DNA of 32,472 nt from CAYUUR01 sp964510235 (GCA_964510235.1 CAZEBF010000009.1:1-32472), one strand, 5' to 3'; numbered from the stretch's first letter, positions 15,902 through 23,212 are shown. A program made the numbers and translations. The notes: generated by a model not told the origin, from the letters alone.

Positions 15902-16755
15902 TGTTTGATTTGCCAACTCTCTTCGCTGCCGCCGAAGGCATTCACGTTAGCCTTAAAGCTGAACCATTGTTTGAACTTGGTCCTTTGACTGTCACAAACT
16001 CGATCTTGTATGGCCTGCTTTGTGCAATTGCACTGGGCGCACTGATGATCTGGGCTTCTAAAAAAATCACCGTTAAACCCACAAAGGGTTTTGCCCAAAT
16101 TGTTGAGATTGTGATTGATATGGTGACTGGAATGCTGGAAGGCACCTTTGGTTCAAGAGCAAAGGCTGTCAAGTTTGCCCCCGTCTTTGCGATGTTCTTT
16201 ATTTTCATCATGTTCAACAACCTGCTCGGCCTGCTACCAATTGTTGGACCTGGCATTTCGATCGGTGAGACTCCGTTATTCAGACCATTCACTGCCGACC
16301 TCAATGGCACCATTGCTATGAGCGTGATCGCTATAGTCTTTGTGCAGTTTTTGAGCATCCGTGAACAAGGTGGTAAAAAGCACTTCCAACACTACTTCAC
16401 TAATAAGCCGCTCAACCCAATCAATATGTTTATTGGTATCTTGGAAGTATTTGGAGAGTTTACTCGTATCTTAAGTCTGTCACTTCGTCTATTTTTGAAC
16501 ACTGCTGTTGGAGAAATCCTGGTCGCAGTCTTTACATCGCTTATCCTGTCGTATGGCCGCACCCCGCTGGCGGTTATACCGATTATTTTGTTTGAGGTCC
16601 TGGTGGCATACATTCAGGCCTATGTATTTACGGTGCTAGCGGGCACCTATCTCAGTATGGCAATCGCTCACGCGGACGACCATGCTGATCACGATGAACA
16701 CCATTCCAGTCTTAAGCCGCAGGTCGAGGCATTAGAGATGAATGGTGCCAAATAG
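15901..16755 (+). CDS. atpB: F-type ATP synthase subunit a
   Basis: This 284-aa integral membrane subunit forms the proton half-channels next to the c-ring. Hydrophobic helices span about 31-52, 92-118, 136-152, 172-185, 188-215 and 225-255. The signature LSLSLRLFLNTAVGE (191-205) carries the essential arginine, Arg196, which faces the c-ring carboxylate. FIFIMFNNLLGLLP (101-113) is the conserved helix-3 region. The C-terminus is unusually His/Asp-rich (AHADDHADHDEHH), which could bind metal or protons. AGGAGG precedes the ATG by 9 nt but lies in a hairpin, and the leader ORF's stop overlaps the start. No atpI-like gene precedes it. Confidence 0.97.
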   Translation: MFDLPTLFAAAEGIHVSLKAEPLFELGPLTVTNSILYGLLCAIALGALMIWASKKITVKPTKGFAQIVEIVIDMVTGMLEGTFGSRAKAVKFAPVFAMFFIFIMFNNLLGLLPIVGPGISIGETPLFRPFTADLNGTIAMSVIAIVFVQFLSIREQGGKKHFQHYFTNKPLNPINMFIGILEVFGEFTRILSLSLRLFLNTAVGEILVAVFTSLILSYGRTPLAVIPIILFEVLVAYIQAYVFTVLAGTYLSMAIAHADDHADHDEHHSSLKPQVEALEMNGAK

Positions 16756-16760
16756 GACCT

Positions 16761-16780
16761 CCTGTACCGTATGGTTCAGG
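16761..16780 (+). other. Intercistronic hairpin between atpB and atpE
   Basis: CCTG-T-ACC pairs with GGT-T-CAGG around a GTAT loop: 7 bp with one T/T mismatch, followed by an A/T-rich stretch (TTAAATTTTA). It is too weak in T's for a strong terminator. It may be a processing or stability element at the 5' side of the c-subunit gene. Confidence 0.45.
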
Positions 16781-16812
16781 TTAAATTTTAGGTAACACTA
16801 AGGGAGAAAAAC

Positions 16813-17067
16813 ATGGTTCCAACTACACTATTACAGTTTGCGGCAGAGACTGCAGACAGCACGCCAATTTTGGCAAAAGGCATTATGCTTGGTGTCGCAC
16901 TTGGTGCGGCAGCATTTGGCTTGGCCTGGGTTGGCTCAAGCTACATGAAGGCTCTGGGACGAAACCCAGAAGCTGGTAAGGCAGCTAGCCAGATCATCAT
17001 CATCGCTGCGATGATTGAAGTTACGGCACTACTAGCCTTCCTGCTCGGCGCCTTCCTTCTGAGCTAG
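16813..17067 (+). CDS. atpE: F-type ATP synthase subunit c
   Basis: An 84-aa hairpin of two membrane helices (about 18-46 and 57-83) joined by the polar RNPEAGK loop (50-56) that contacts gamma and epsilon. The ion-binding carboxylate is Glu69 in helix 2 (MIEVTALLAF). Helix 1 has the small-residue packing GVALGAAAFGLA. The sodium-type signature (Gln in helix 1, Ser directly after the Glu, Tyr further on) is absent, so protons are the more likely coupling ion. GGGAG lies 7 nt before the ATG. Hairpins flank the gene on both sides, which fits the need to make many more copies of c than of other subunits. Confidence 0.97.
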   Translation: MVPTTLLQFAAETADSTPILAKGIMLGVALGAAAFGLAWVGSSYMKALGRNPEAGKAASQIIIIAAMIEVTALLAFLLGAFLLS

Positions 17068-17072
17068 TCTCT

Positions 17073-17169
17073 GATTGATTCGCGTTGTTGCCGCTCGAGT
17101 ATTCGTAGCTATCGCCGTATCATGTATACGCCTCAGCACGAATCTCGGCGGCGCCTAGCGTCTCTAATC
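17073..17169 (+). other. Large structured intercistronic region between atpE and atpF
   Basis: A long stem forms from GCCGC/GCGGC (17090-17094 with 17148-17152), CGAG/CTCG (17096-17099 with 17144-17147) and ATTCGT/ACGAAT (17101-17106 with 17138-17143): 15 pairs with two single-base bulges. CGC/GCG and GATT/AATC extend it outward, and a smaller CGTAT/ATACG hairpin sits in the apical loop. No T-run follows and no ORF fills the 154-nt gap. Confidence 0.65.
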
Positions 17170-17221
17170 AGGTACTAAGCTCAGTATACCGACGGACATC
17201 TGTTAAACTACTAAGGACATT

Positions 17222-17764
17222 ATGGGAATAACGACACTACTATCTACATTTGCTTCAACCGCAGAGGAATCGCAAGGCATTGCGGCCCTTGGTCTTGACC
17301 CGATTGCCATCTTGGCACAGGCCATCACTTTTTTGGTCCTCTTCTTTATTATCAAAAAATTTGCGCTTGATGGCATCGTAAAAACCCTCGAAGATCGCCG
17401 TAAGACGATTGATCAAGGTGTTGAACTCGGCTACGAAATGGAACGTGAGAAGACTAAGCTTGACGAACAAGTAGCAGCTGCCTTGCAAGAAACTCGGGCA
17501 GAGGCAGACAAAATCATTGCTGCAGCCCACGAAGAATCTGGTCAAATCATCAGAGAGGCCGAAAGCACTGCATCTCGGAAGACCGACCAAATGATTAGTG
17601 ATGCGCAGAACAAGCTCGCACAAGACATTGCAAACGCCAAGCAAGAAGTTGCTAAGGAAATGCGCGTGATGGTGGCTGATCTGACGGCAAAAGTTATTGG
17701 CGAAAAGCTTGATGCCAAAAAAGACGCAGCCTTACTTGATAAGGCACTCAAGGAGATGAAGTAA
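17222..17764 (+). CDS. atpF: F-type ATP synthase subunit b
   Basis: This 180-aa stator subunit has an N-terminal membrane helix (about 28-46, IAILAQAITFLVLFFIIKKF) followed by a long charged helix rich in Ala, Glu, Lys and Gln that would form the parallel coiled-coil peripheral stalk. LEDRRKTIDQGVE just after the membrane is the usual hinge and first stalk segment. KVIGEKLDAKKDAALLDKAL at the end matches the delta-binding tip. AAGGA precedes the ATG by 5 nt. The stop overlaps the atpH start by one base (TAATG), so the two stator genes are translationally coupled. Confidence 0.95.
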   Translation: MGITTLLSTFASTAEESQGIAALGLDPIAILAQAITFLVLFFIIKKFALDGIVKTLEDRRKTIDQGVELGYEMEREKTKLDEQVAAALQETRAEADKIIAAAHEESGQIIREAESTASRKTDQMISDAQNKLAQDIANAKQEVAKEMRVMVADLTAKVIGEKLDAKKDAALLDKALKEMK

Positions 17765-18144
17765 TGGTCATCACTCGCAAAGATGTGGCGCGTGCTGTGG
17801 CTGCCCAGCTTGATCAAGGCAAGAATACTCAGCAAATTGCTCGTGAGCTGGCCCAGTACCTAATTGAAGAGCGTCGTAGCAATGAGCTCGAAGGCATTAT
17901 GCGTGATGTGCAAGCACTACGACATGCCTCATCAGATGTGATCGAGGCTAATGTCACCAGTGCTTTCCCGCTGACATCAGCCACTAAAGCAGAGATCGTC
18001 AAGCTGTTGCCTGCTAAAAAAGTAGTCATGAATGAACATATTGATCCTAGCGTGCTTGGTGGCGTGCGTATCGAAGCTGGTAGTACCCTGATCGATGCCA
18101 CAATTCGTCGACAACTCGAACAAGTAAAACAAGGAGTGAACTAG
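17764..18144 (+). CDS. atpH: F-type ATP synthase subunit delta, short form
   Basis: At 126 aa this is much shorter than the usual 175-185. The C-terminal half is recognisable: VTSAFPLTSATKAEIVKLLPAKKVVMNEHIDPSVLGGVRIEAGSTLIDATIRRQLEQVK, the part that binds subunit b, with the family GG(V/I)-R-I-x(3)-STLIDATIRRQL motif. The N-terminal helical domain, which normally wraps the alpha N-termini at the crown of F1, is cut to about 65 residues. The start overlaps atpF by one base and the stop is 1 nt before atpA, so no missing 5' part can be hidden. The helical reduction looks genuine rather than a frameshift. Confidence 0.92.
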   Translation: MVITRKDVARAVAAQLDQGKNTQQIARELAQYLIEERRSNELEGIMRDVQALRHASSDVIEANVTSAFPLTSATKAEIVKLLPAKKVVMNEHIDPSVLGGVRIEAGSTLIDATIRRQLEQVKQGVN

Positions 18145-18145
18145 A

Positions 18146-19678
18146 ATGAGCGACCTTTCCATTAAAGACCTGTCAGCCGATATTCGTTCGGCAATTGCCG
18201 AGCTGAAGAACGCTCCAGAAGTAGAAAACGTTGGTGTTGTCACCCGCATCGGTGACGGCGTGGCTTGGATTTATGGCCTGCGCGAAGCCGGCTTCAACGA
18301 AATGATTGAGATCGAAGCTATTGGTGGCGGCTCGGTTACTGCCTTCGCCCTTAACCTAACAGAAGATGAGATCGGCGCCGTGCTGCTGGGTGAAGACCAA
18401 CTGGTTCAAGCTGGTGCAAAGGCGCGCTTGACCGGTAAGGTGCTTGAAGTGCCAATCGGCCCTGAACTGGTTGGCCGCGTTGTCGACCCACTTGGTCGCC
18501 CATTGGATGACAAAGGCGCTATTAAAACTCGTCAAATGGGCTTGGTTGAGCGAACCGCTCCAGGTGTTTTGGATCGAAAAAGCGTCCATGAGCCGATGAT
18601 GACAGGACTATTGTCTGTTGACGCTATGGTGCCAATTGGCCGTGGCCAGCGTGAGCTGATTATTGGCGACCGTCAAACTGGTAAAACAGCAATTGCCATC
18701 GACACCATGATCAACCAGTATCGCCAAAAAACTGGTGTTATCAATATCTACGTGGCAGTTGGTCAAAAGCTCAGCAAAGTTTCTCGCATCATTGAGCGAT
18801 TGAAGCGTGAAGGTGTAATGGATCAGACGATTGTGGTGGCCACTTCTGCTTCAGACCCTGCCTCATTGCAGTACCTCGCACCATATTCTGCGACGGCTAT
18901 GGGCGAATACTTCCGTGATAACGGTGAGCACGCACTAATTATCTATGATGATTTGACCAAACATGCTGCGGCGTATCGTCAAATGTCACTATTGCTCCGT
19001 CGTCCACCAGGACGCGAAGCCTACCCAGGTGATGTTTTTTACTTGCATTCTCGTTTGCTGGAACGATCTGCCAAAATGAGCGACGACAAAGGTGCTGGTT
19101 CATTGACTGCCCTACCAATCATTGAAACCCAAGCTGGTGACATCTCGGCTTACATCCCGACTAACGTGATCTCGATTACTGACGGCCAGATCTTTATGGA
19201 AACCAGTTTGTTCTACCAGGGTATTCGTCCGGCTATCTCAGTTGGTTTGTCAGTTTCTCGTGTCGGTGGCTCTGCCCAGACTAAGGCCGTGAAGTCAGTT
19301 GCTGGAAACTTGCGTTTAAGCTTGGCTCAGTTCCGCGAGCTAGCATCATTCGCACAGTTTTCTACCGACCTCGACCCAGAAACCAAGCAGCGCATTGAGC
19401 GTGGTCAGCGCCTGACCGAACTCCTCAAGCAAGCACAGTACTCACCGCTTGGCGTGTGGGAACAAACTGCTACTTTGATGGCGGCCAACGAAGGTACTTT
19501 TGACAAAGTGCCTGCTGAGAAAGTTAAGCAGATGCAAGAAGCATTGCTTAAAGAACTGCAATCTGCCCACAAGAAAGAAATGACTGAGCTAAACAAAGGC
19601 GACAAGCCAACCGAAGCCACCCAAAAAGCCATCCTCAAAGTTGCCGAAAAACTAGCCAAGGAATACGAGGAAACGTAA
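18146..19678 (+). CDS. atpA: F-type ATP synthase subunit alpha
   Basis: The 510-aa non-catalytic nucleotide-binding subunit has the expected order: beta-barrel N-domain (30-95), P-loop GDRQTGKT (174-181), the DExx-like YDDLTKHA region, the LLRRPPGREAYPGDVFYLHSRLLER signature, and SVGLSVSRVGGSAQTKAVK with the catalytic arginine that reaches into the beta site. The C-terminal helical domain is full length. The ATG lies 1 nt after the atpH stop, with AAGGAG ahead of it. A small unknown ORF (X1) starts 2 nt after its stop, which is unusual, since gamma normally follows alpha. Confidence 0.98.
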   Translation: MSDLSIKDLSADIRSAIAELKNAPEVENVGVVTRIGDGVAWIYGLREAGFNEMIEIEAIGGGSVTAFALNLTEDEIGAVLLGEDQLVQAGAKARLTGKVLEVPIGPELVGRVVDPLGRPLDDKGAIKTRQMGLVERTAPGVLDRKSVHEPMMTGLLSVDAMVPIGRGQRELIIGDRQTGKTAIAIDTMINQYRQKTGVINIYVAVGQKLSKVSRIIERLKREGVMDQTIVVATSASDPASLQYLAPYSATAMGEYFRDNGEHALIIYDDLTKHAAAYRQMSLLLRRPPGREAYPGDVFYLHSRLLERSAKMSDDKGAGSLTALPIIETQAGDISAYIPTNVISITDGQIFMETSLFYQGIRPAISVGLSVSRVGGSAQTKAVKSVAGNLRLSLAQFRELASFAQFSTDLDPETKQRIERGQRLTELLKQAQYSPLGVWEQTATLMAANEGTFDKVPAEKVKQMQEALLKELQSAHKKEMTELNKGDKPTEATQKAILKVAEKLAKEYEET

Positions 19679-19680
19679 GC

Positions 19681-19983
19681 ATGGCTCGATTAGGCTCACC
19701 GTTCGACTCTCCGGCTATGCATGAAGCTTATACGGCTGCATCGTATGCTCGACTTCAGATGGGTTTAACGTATGACACGAACAGCGGCAACATAACTTGC
19801 GAATCGCAGCCATATGGTGACGGAACAACACTGCATGCCAGCCCAGGCGAGGTATTATCAGACCCATCAGTCGTCGATTCATTACTCGTCGGAAATTCTG
19901 ACCTGCCTGATATTGCGAGAATGATAAACATCGGCTTTATGCTCGGGGCTTTGTCTCAGCACGTTGAGGATGGGGGTCAGTAG
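19681..19983 (+). CDS. ORF X1: small acidic protein between atpA and atpG, 100 aa
   Basis: I recognise no family. The protein is soluble and acidic, with about 12 Asp/Glu and only three Arg and no Lys, and without a membrane helix. Residues 1-30 look helical, 31-60 look like short strands and turns (Gly/Asn/Ser-rich, one Cys), and 65-95 contain a probable amphipathic helix (PDIARMINIGFMLGALSQHV). It starts 2 nt after the atpA stop with GAGG upstream. Its TAG stop shares a base with the GTG start of atpG, so it is coupled on both sides and should be made with F1. A role in F1 assembly, inhibition or stator contact is possible but unproven. Confidence 0.75.
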   Translation: MARLGSPFDSPAMHEAYTAASYARLQMGLTYDTNSGNITCESQPYGDGTTLHASPGEVLSDPSVVDSLLVGNSDLPDIARMINIGFMLGALSQHVEDGGQ

Positions 19984-20849
19984 TGGCGACTAAGGCGGCA
20001 CTGAAGAACAGGATTCGATCTGTCAGCAGCACGCGGCAGATTACAAAGGCTATGGAGCTGGTCAGTGCTAGCAAGATGCGCCGTGCTCAAGACAGCGCGC
20101 TTAAAAGCCGCGCATACCGTAACACTGCCAGGCAGATTCTATCTCGATTGCGTGAAATGACTGATGTCAGCAAGAACCCACTGTTTGCCTTTCGTCTCGT
20201 GCAAACTCGTCTAATTATCGTTATTAGTAGTGATCGTGGTCTAGCAGGCGCCTATAACAGCAATGTTTTGCGACGCTTAACTCAAGAACTCAAAGATGAT
20301 CGCGATGCAGATGTGCATACCAAACTGATCATTATCGGTAAGCGAGCCGCAAATGTTGTTGGACGGATCGAAAACATGGATGTGGTTGGCTTGTACGAGC
20401 ACTTCCCTGAAGCGCCGACTGCCGATGATGTTCGACCAATCCTGACAACCATGCTCGATACTTTCAAAGATAGTTCAGTTGATGCCGTTGATGTGCTGTA
20501 CACAGACTACAAATCAAGCATCAAGCAAGAGGTTACAATTGATCGTTTATTGCCAGCTGCTTACGAATCAGTGCATATCTCACCCGACTTAGAAGCCGCA
20601 GTCTTTGAGCCATCGCCACAAGCAGTACTAGACACTATTACTGAGCGTTTGATTGAAGCTGACCTGACACAAGCTCTGTATGAATCACAAGCTAGCGAGC
20701 AGTCTTCACGTATGTTAGCTATGAAGAACGCAACAGACAATGCCAACGAACTTGTTGATGACCTGACACTTGCCTTTAACACCGCCCGACAAGCAGGCAT
20801 TACCCAAGAACTAGCAGAAATAACCGGCGGCGCGGAGGCCATGAAATGA
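19983..20849 (+). CDS. atpG: F-type ATP synthase subunit gamma (GTG start)
   Basis: This 288-aa rotor shaft starts with GTG at 19983, overlapping the TAG of ORF X1 (TAGTG), with GGGGGT upstream. The N-terminal helix KNRIRSVSSTRQITKAMELVSASKMRRA is the conserved coiled-coil strand that rotates inside alpha3beta3. SSDRGLAGAYNSNVLR is the family signature in the Rossmann-like body. The C-terminal helix (SRMLAMKNATDNANELVDDLTLAFNTARQAGITQELAEITGGAEAM) completes the shaft. The ATGA at the end overlaps the start of ORF X2 by 4 nt. Confidence 0.97.
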   Translation: MATKAALKNRIRSVSSTRQITKAMELVSASKMRRAQDSALKSRAYRNTARQILSRLREMTDVSKNPLFAFRLVQTRLIIVISSDRGLAGAYNSNVLRRLTQELKDDRDADVHTKLIIIGKRAANVVGRIENMDVVGLYEHFPEAPTADDVRPILTTMLDTFKDSSVDAVDVLYTDYKSSIKQEVTIDRLLPAAYESVHISPDLEAAVFEPSPQAVLDTITERLIEADLTQALYESQASEQSSRMLAMKNATDNANELVDDLTLAFNTARQAGITQELAEITGGAEAMK

Positions 20850-21196
20850 GCGAACAAATAGTACCATTCACACACGAATACTACGCGGATTTGCGTGACA
20901 TGGGTGGCGACCCAACTGCTGGCATGGACGGGTCAGAACTTGACCCTGAGTTCCGAGATACACCCGACACATCACGCACAGCAGGCGTTGTAGATCAGAA
21001 GCAGTTAGCCGAGCTAGAAGAGCTTGAGCTGGCGGCCAGTCGGTATGCTATGCAGAATCTGGGATGGGTTGGTTGTGAGTGTGTGATACCTCGTGCACAG
21101 GTTGACCGACTACGTAAATCCTTCCTCGGTGAGATTACGTATCTTGCAGCCGCATCAATGACAACAATGACAACCGAAGTAGAAGGAGTAGAATAA
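20846..21196 (+). CDS. ORF X2: small acidic protein between atpG and atpD, 116 aa
   Basis: I recognise no family. The N-terminal 45 residues are Asp/Glu/Pro-rich and probably disordered. A helix (about 50-70, QLAELEELELAASRYAMQNL) follows, then a Gly/Cys-containing turn (GWVGCECVIP, 71-80), a basic helix (RAQVDRLRKSFL) and an Ala/Thr/Met-rich end. There is no signal peptide. The ATG overlaps the atpG stop by 4 nt (ATGA) and the TAA overlaps the atpD start by 1 nt (TAATG), so synthesis is tied to gamma and beta. The position argues for a dedicated ATP synthase partner, but the sequence does not show a function. Confidence 0.75.
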   Translation: MSEQIVPFTHEYYADLRDMGGDPTAGMDGSELDPEFRDTPDTSRTAGVVDQKQLAELEELELAASRYAMQNLGWVGCECVIPRAQVDRLRKSFLGEITYLAAASMTTMTTEVEGVE

Positions 21197-22611
21197 TGGC
21201 AGAAGCAGTAAAATCGAAAATGAAGAACGGAAAAGCCAGTCCGGCTGGTCAAAAGAACGGCCGGGTTAGCCAAATCGTTGGCGTGGTGGTGGATGTTGAG
21301 TTCCCTGCTGGTCAATTACCAGCGATTTATAACGCACTCAAGATTGAGGGCGAGAATGGTGACTTGACGCTTGAAGTTGCGCAGCACTTATCTGAGACAA
21401 GTGTGCGCGCCGTTAGCCTCGGCTCAACTGATGGCTACAAGCGCGGCACTACAGTCATAGACACGGGTGCGCCAATTAGTGTGCCGATTGGCAAAGAAAC
21501 TTTGGGTCGTATGTTTAATGTTATTGGCGAGCCAATCGATAACAAAGCCGGTGTCTTCAAATCAAAGGCGCCAATCCACCGCACACCACCTGCCCTGTCG
21601 GAGCAATCTGGTGAAGTGGAAATTCTAGAAACCGGCATCAAGGTTATCGACCTTATCGCGCCAATCACAAAAGGTGGAAAAGTTGGCTTGTTTGGTGGTG
21701 CTGGTGTCGGTAAGACCGTGCTTATTCAAGAGCTCATTAACAACATCGCTAAGTTCCATAGTGGCTACTCAGTCTTTGCGGGTGTTGGTGAACGAACCCG
21801 TGAGGGTAACGACCTGTACTACGAAATGGAAGAATCAGGCGTTCTGGATAAGACTTCACTGGTCTTTGGACAGATGAATGAACCACCAGGAGCGCGTTTG
21901 CGTGTTGGGCTCTCTGGGCTTACCATTGCCGAAGGCTTCCGTGACGAAGGTAAAGATGTGTTGTTCTTTGTCGATAACATTTTCCGCTTTACGCAAGCCG
22001 GTGCAGAAGTATCCGCTCTGCTTGGTCGCCTTCCGTCGGCTGTAGGTTACCAGCCAAACTTGGCGCAAGAAATGGGTGCCATGCAAGAACGCATTACATC
22101 GACTCATAACGGCTCCATTACATCCGTGCAAGCCGTCTATGTTCCGGCTGACGACTTTACTGACCCAGCACCTGCTACAACCTTCGCTCACCTTGACTCA
22201 ACAATTGCCCTCAACCGCTCACTAACAGAAATTGGTATCTACCCAGCAGTTGACCCACTTGACTCAAGCTCAACAATTCTTGACCCAGAAATCGTTGGTG
22301 AAGAACACTACCAAGTTGCTCGCGACGTGCAACGAATCTTGCAGCGCTACAAAGACCTCCAAGACATCATCGCTATCTTAGGTATGGAAGAACTGTCTGA
22401 CGAAGACAAGCAGACCGTTAACCGGGCGCGTCGTATCCAACGCTTCTTGAGCCAGCCGTTTGACGTAGCTGAGCAGTTTACTGGTAACCCAGGTGTGTAT
22501 GTGAAGCTCGAAGACACCATCAAAGGTTTCCGTGAAATCCTTGACGGCAAGCACGATGACAAGCCAGAATCAGCCTTCTATATGAAGGGCACCATCAAGG
22601 ACGTCAAGTAA
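21196..22611 (+). CDS. atpD: F-type ATP synthase subunit beta
   Basis: The 471-aa catalytic subunit carries P-loop GGAGVGKT (167-174), the GERTREGNDLYYEM block with the catalytic Glu, VLFFVDNIFRFTQAG (Walker B) and the ALLGRLPSAVGYQP stretch. DELSEED-like EELSDEDK near the C-terminus is the region that contacts epsilon and transmits torque. The first 20 residues form a Lys-rich, low-complexity extension before the beta-barrel starts at GRVSQIVGVVVDVEF. Its start overlaps ORF X2 by one base and its stop overlaps the start of ORF X3 by one base (TAATG). Confidence 0.98.
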   Translation: MAEAVKSKMKNGKASPAGQKNGRVSQIVGVVVDVEFPAGQLPAIYNALKIEGENGDLTLEVAQHLSETSVRAVSLGSTDGYKRGTTVIDTGAPISVPIGKETLGRMFNVIGEPIDNKAGVFKSKAPIHRTPPALSEQSGEVEILETGIKVIDLIAPITKGGKVGLFGGAGVGKTVLIQELINNIAKFHSGYSVFAGVGERTREGNDLYYEMEESGVLDKTSLVFGQMNEPPGARLRVGLSGLTIAEGFRDEGKDVLFFVDNIFRFTQAGAEVSALLGRLPSAVGYQPNLAQEMGAMQERITSTHNGSITSVQAVYVPADDFTDPAPATTFAHLDSTIALNRSLTEIGIYPAVDPLDSSSTILDPEIVGEEHYQVARDVQRILQRYKDLQDIIAILGMEELSDEDKQTVNRARRIQRFLSQPFDVAEQFTGNPGVYVKLEDTIKGFREILDGKHDDKPESAFYMKGTIKDVK

Positions 22612-22787
22612 TGACCCACGAAAGTGATTTTGGCAGTGGCATCCAGCCAGACGAAGAGTTATTAAGTCGAGTATTTGGTAGCCGTGATGAGTTAAGTAAA
22701 GCCAATCGAGACTATCTAAACTTATTGTCGATGTATAGCGGCCCTGATTCATATGGAGCAATAGCAGAGGCGCCAGAGGATGATTAA
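22611..22787 (+). CDS. ORF X3: very small acidic protein between atpD and atpC, 58 aa
   Basis: ATG 22611 overlaps the atpD stop by one base and the frame stays open for 58 codons to TAA at 22785-22787, 8 nt into atpC. Thirteen of 58 residues are Asp or Glu against four Lys/Arg. The middle (about 14-42) should be helical (DEELLSRVFGSRDELSKANRD and on), followed by a Gly/Pro/Tyr turn and an acidic tail. I recognise no family. The reasons to call it real are exact coupling at both ends, the lack of any other explanation for the 168-nt gap between beta and epsilon, and its similarity in character to X1 and X2. Confidence 0.65.
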   Translation: MTHESDFGSGIQPDEELLSRVFGSRDELSKANRDYLNLLSMYSGPDSYGAIAEAPEDD

Positions 22788-23205
22788 ATTTGAACTTGTC
22801 ACATTAGCTGGAGTAAAGTTCTCTGAGAATGTACATGAGGTGATGTTGCCAACTCCGCAAGGTGAGATTGCAGTCTTTGAGCATCATATGCCGCTTGTGA
22901 GTCTTGTGTCACCTGGCATTATCAAAGTTCGGCCTAAGAGTGACACAAAAGATAATCACCTAGAATACTTTTCTGTCCATGGTGGCGTGATAGAGATTGC
23001 AGATAATACAGTCCGCGTCTTGGTTGATGAAGCGGTTCGTGATAGTGAGCTCAACGAGAAAGAAGTACAAGCAGCATTACATCGTGCCATACGGTTGCGT
23101 GCCGAAGCCAAAGAGCAGGTTGATCTGGATAAAGCTCAGGCACTGATTGATCGCCACAACATCGAACTCAAAGTGGCCGATTTACGACGGCGCAAAAAGG
23201 GTTAA
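22780..23205 (+). CDS. atpC: F-type ATP synthase subunit epsilon
   Basis: At 141 aa it has the normal epsilon layout. The N-terminal beta-sandwich (about 1-85) contains FELVTLAG, EVMLPTPQGEIAVFEHHMPLVSLVSPGIIKV and the FSVHGGVIEIADNTVRVLVDEAV motif. The C-terminal two-helix hairpin (90-141) is rich in Ala, Glu and Lys. Epsilon binds gamma and the c-ring, and its helices can inhibit ATP hydrolysis. The ATG lies inside the end of ORF X3, an 8-nt overlap, with AGAGG directly adjacent, so translation probably depends on coupling to X3. This is the last gene of the operon; a new promoter begins 8 nt after its stop. Confidence 0.96.
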   Translation: MIKFELVTLAGVKFSENVHEVMLPTPQGEIAVFEHHMPLVSLVSPGIIKVRPKSDTKDNHLEYFSVHGGVIEIADNTVRVLVDEAVRDSELNEKEVQAALHRAIRLRAEAKEQVDLDKAQALIDRHNIELKVADLRRRKKG

Positions 23206-23212
23206 ATAAGAC

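Noticed and set aside
16392..16613. Antisense ORFs inside the atp genes
   Set aside because: The plus strand is fully explained by ATP synthase subunits; the antisense frames lack start signals and family motifs.
16813..17067. Sodium-coupled c subunit
   Set aside because: The Gln in helix 1 and the Ser directly after the ion-binding Glu, needed for the sodium signature, are both absent.
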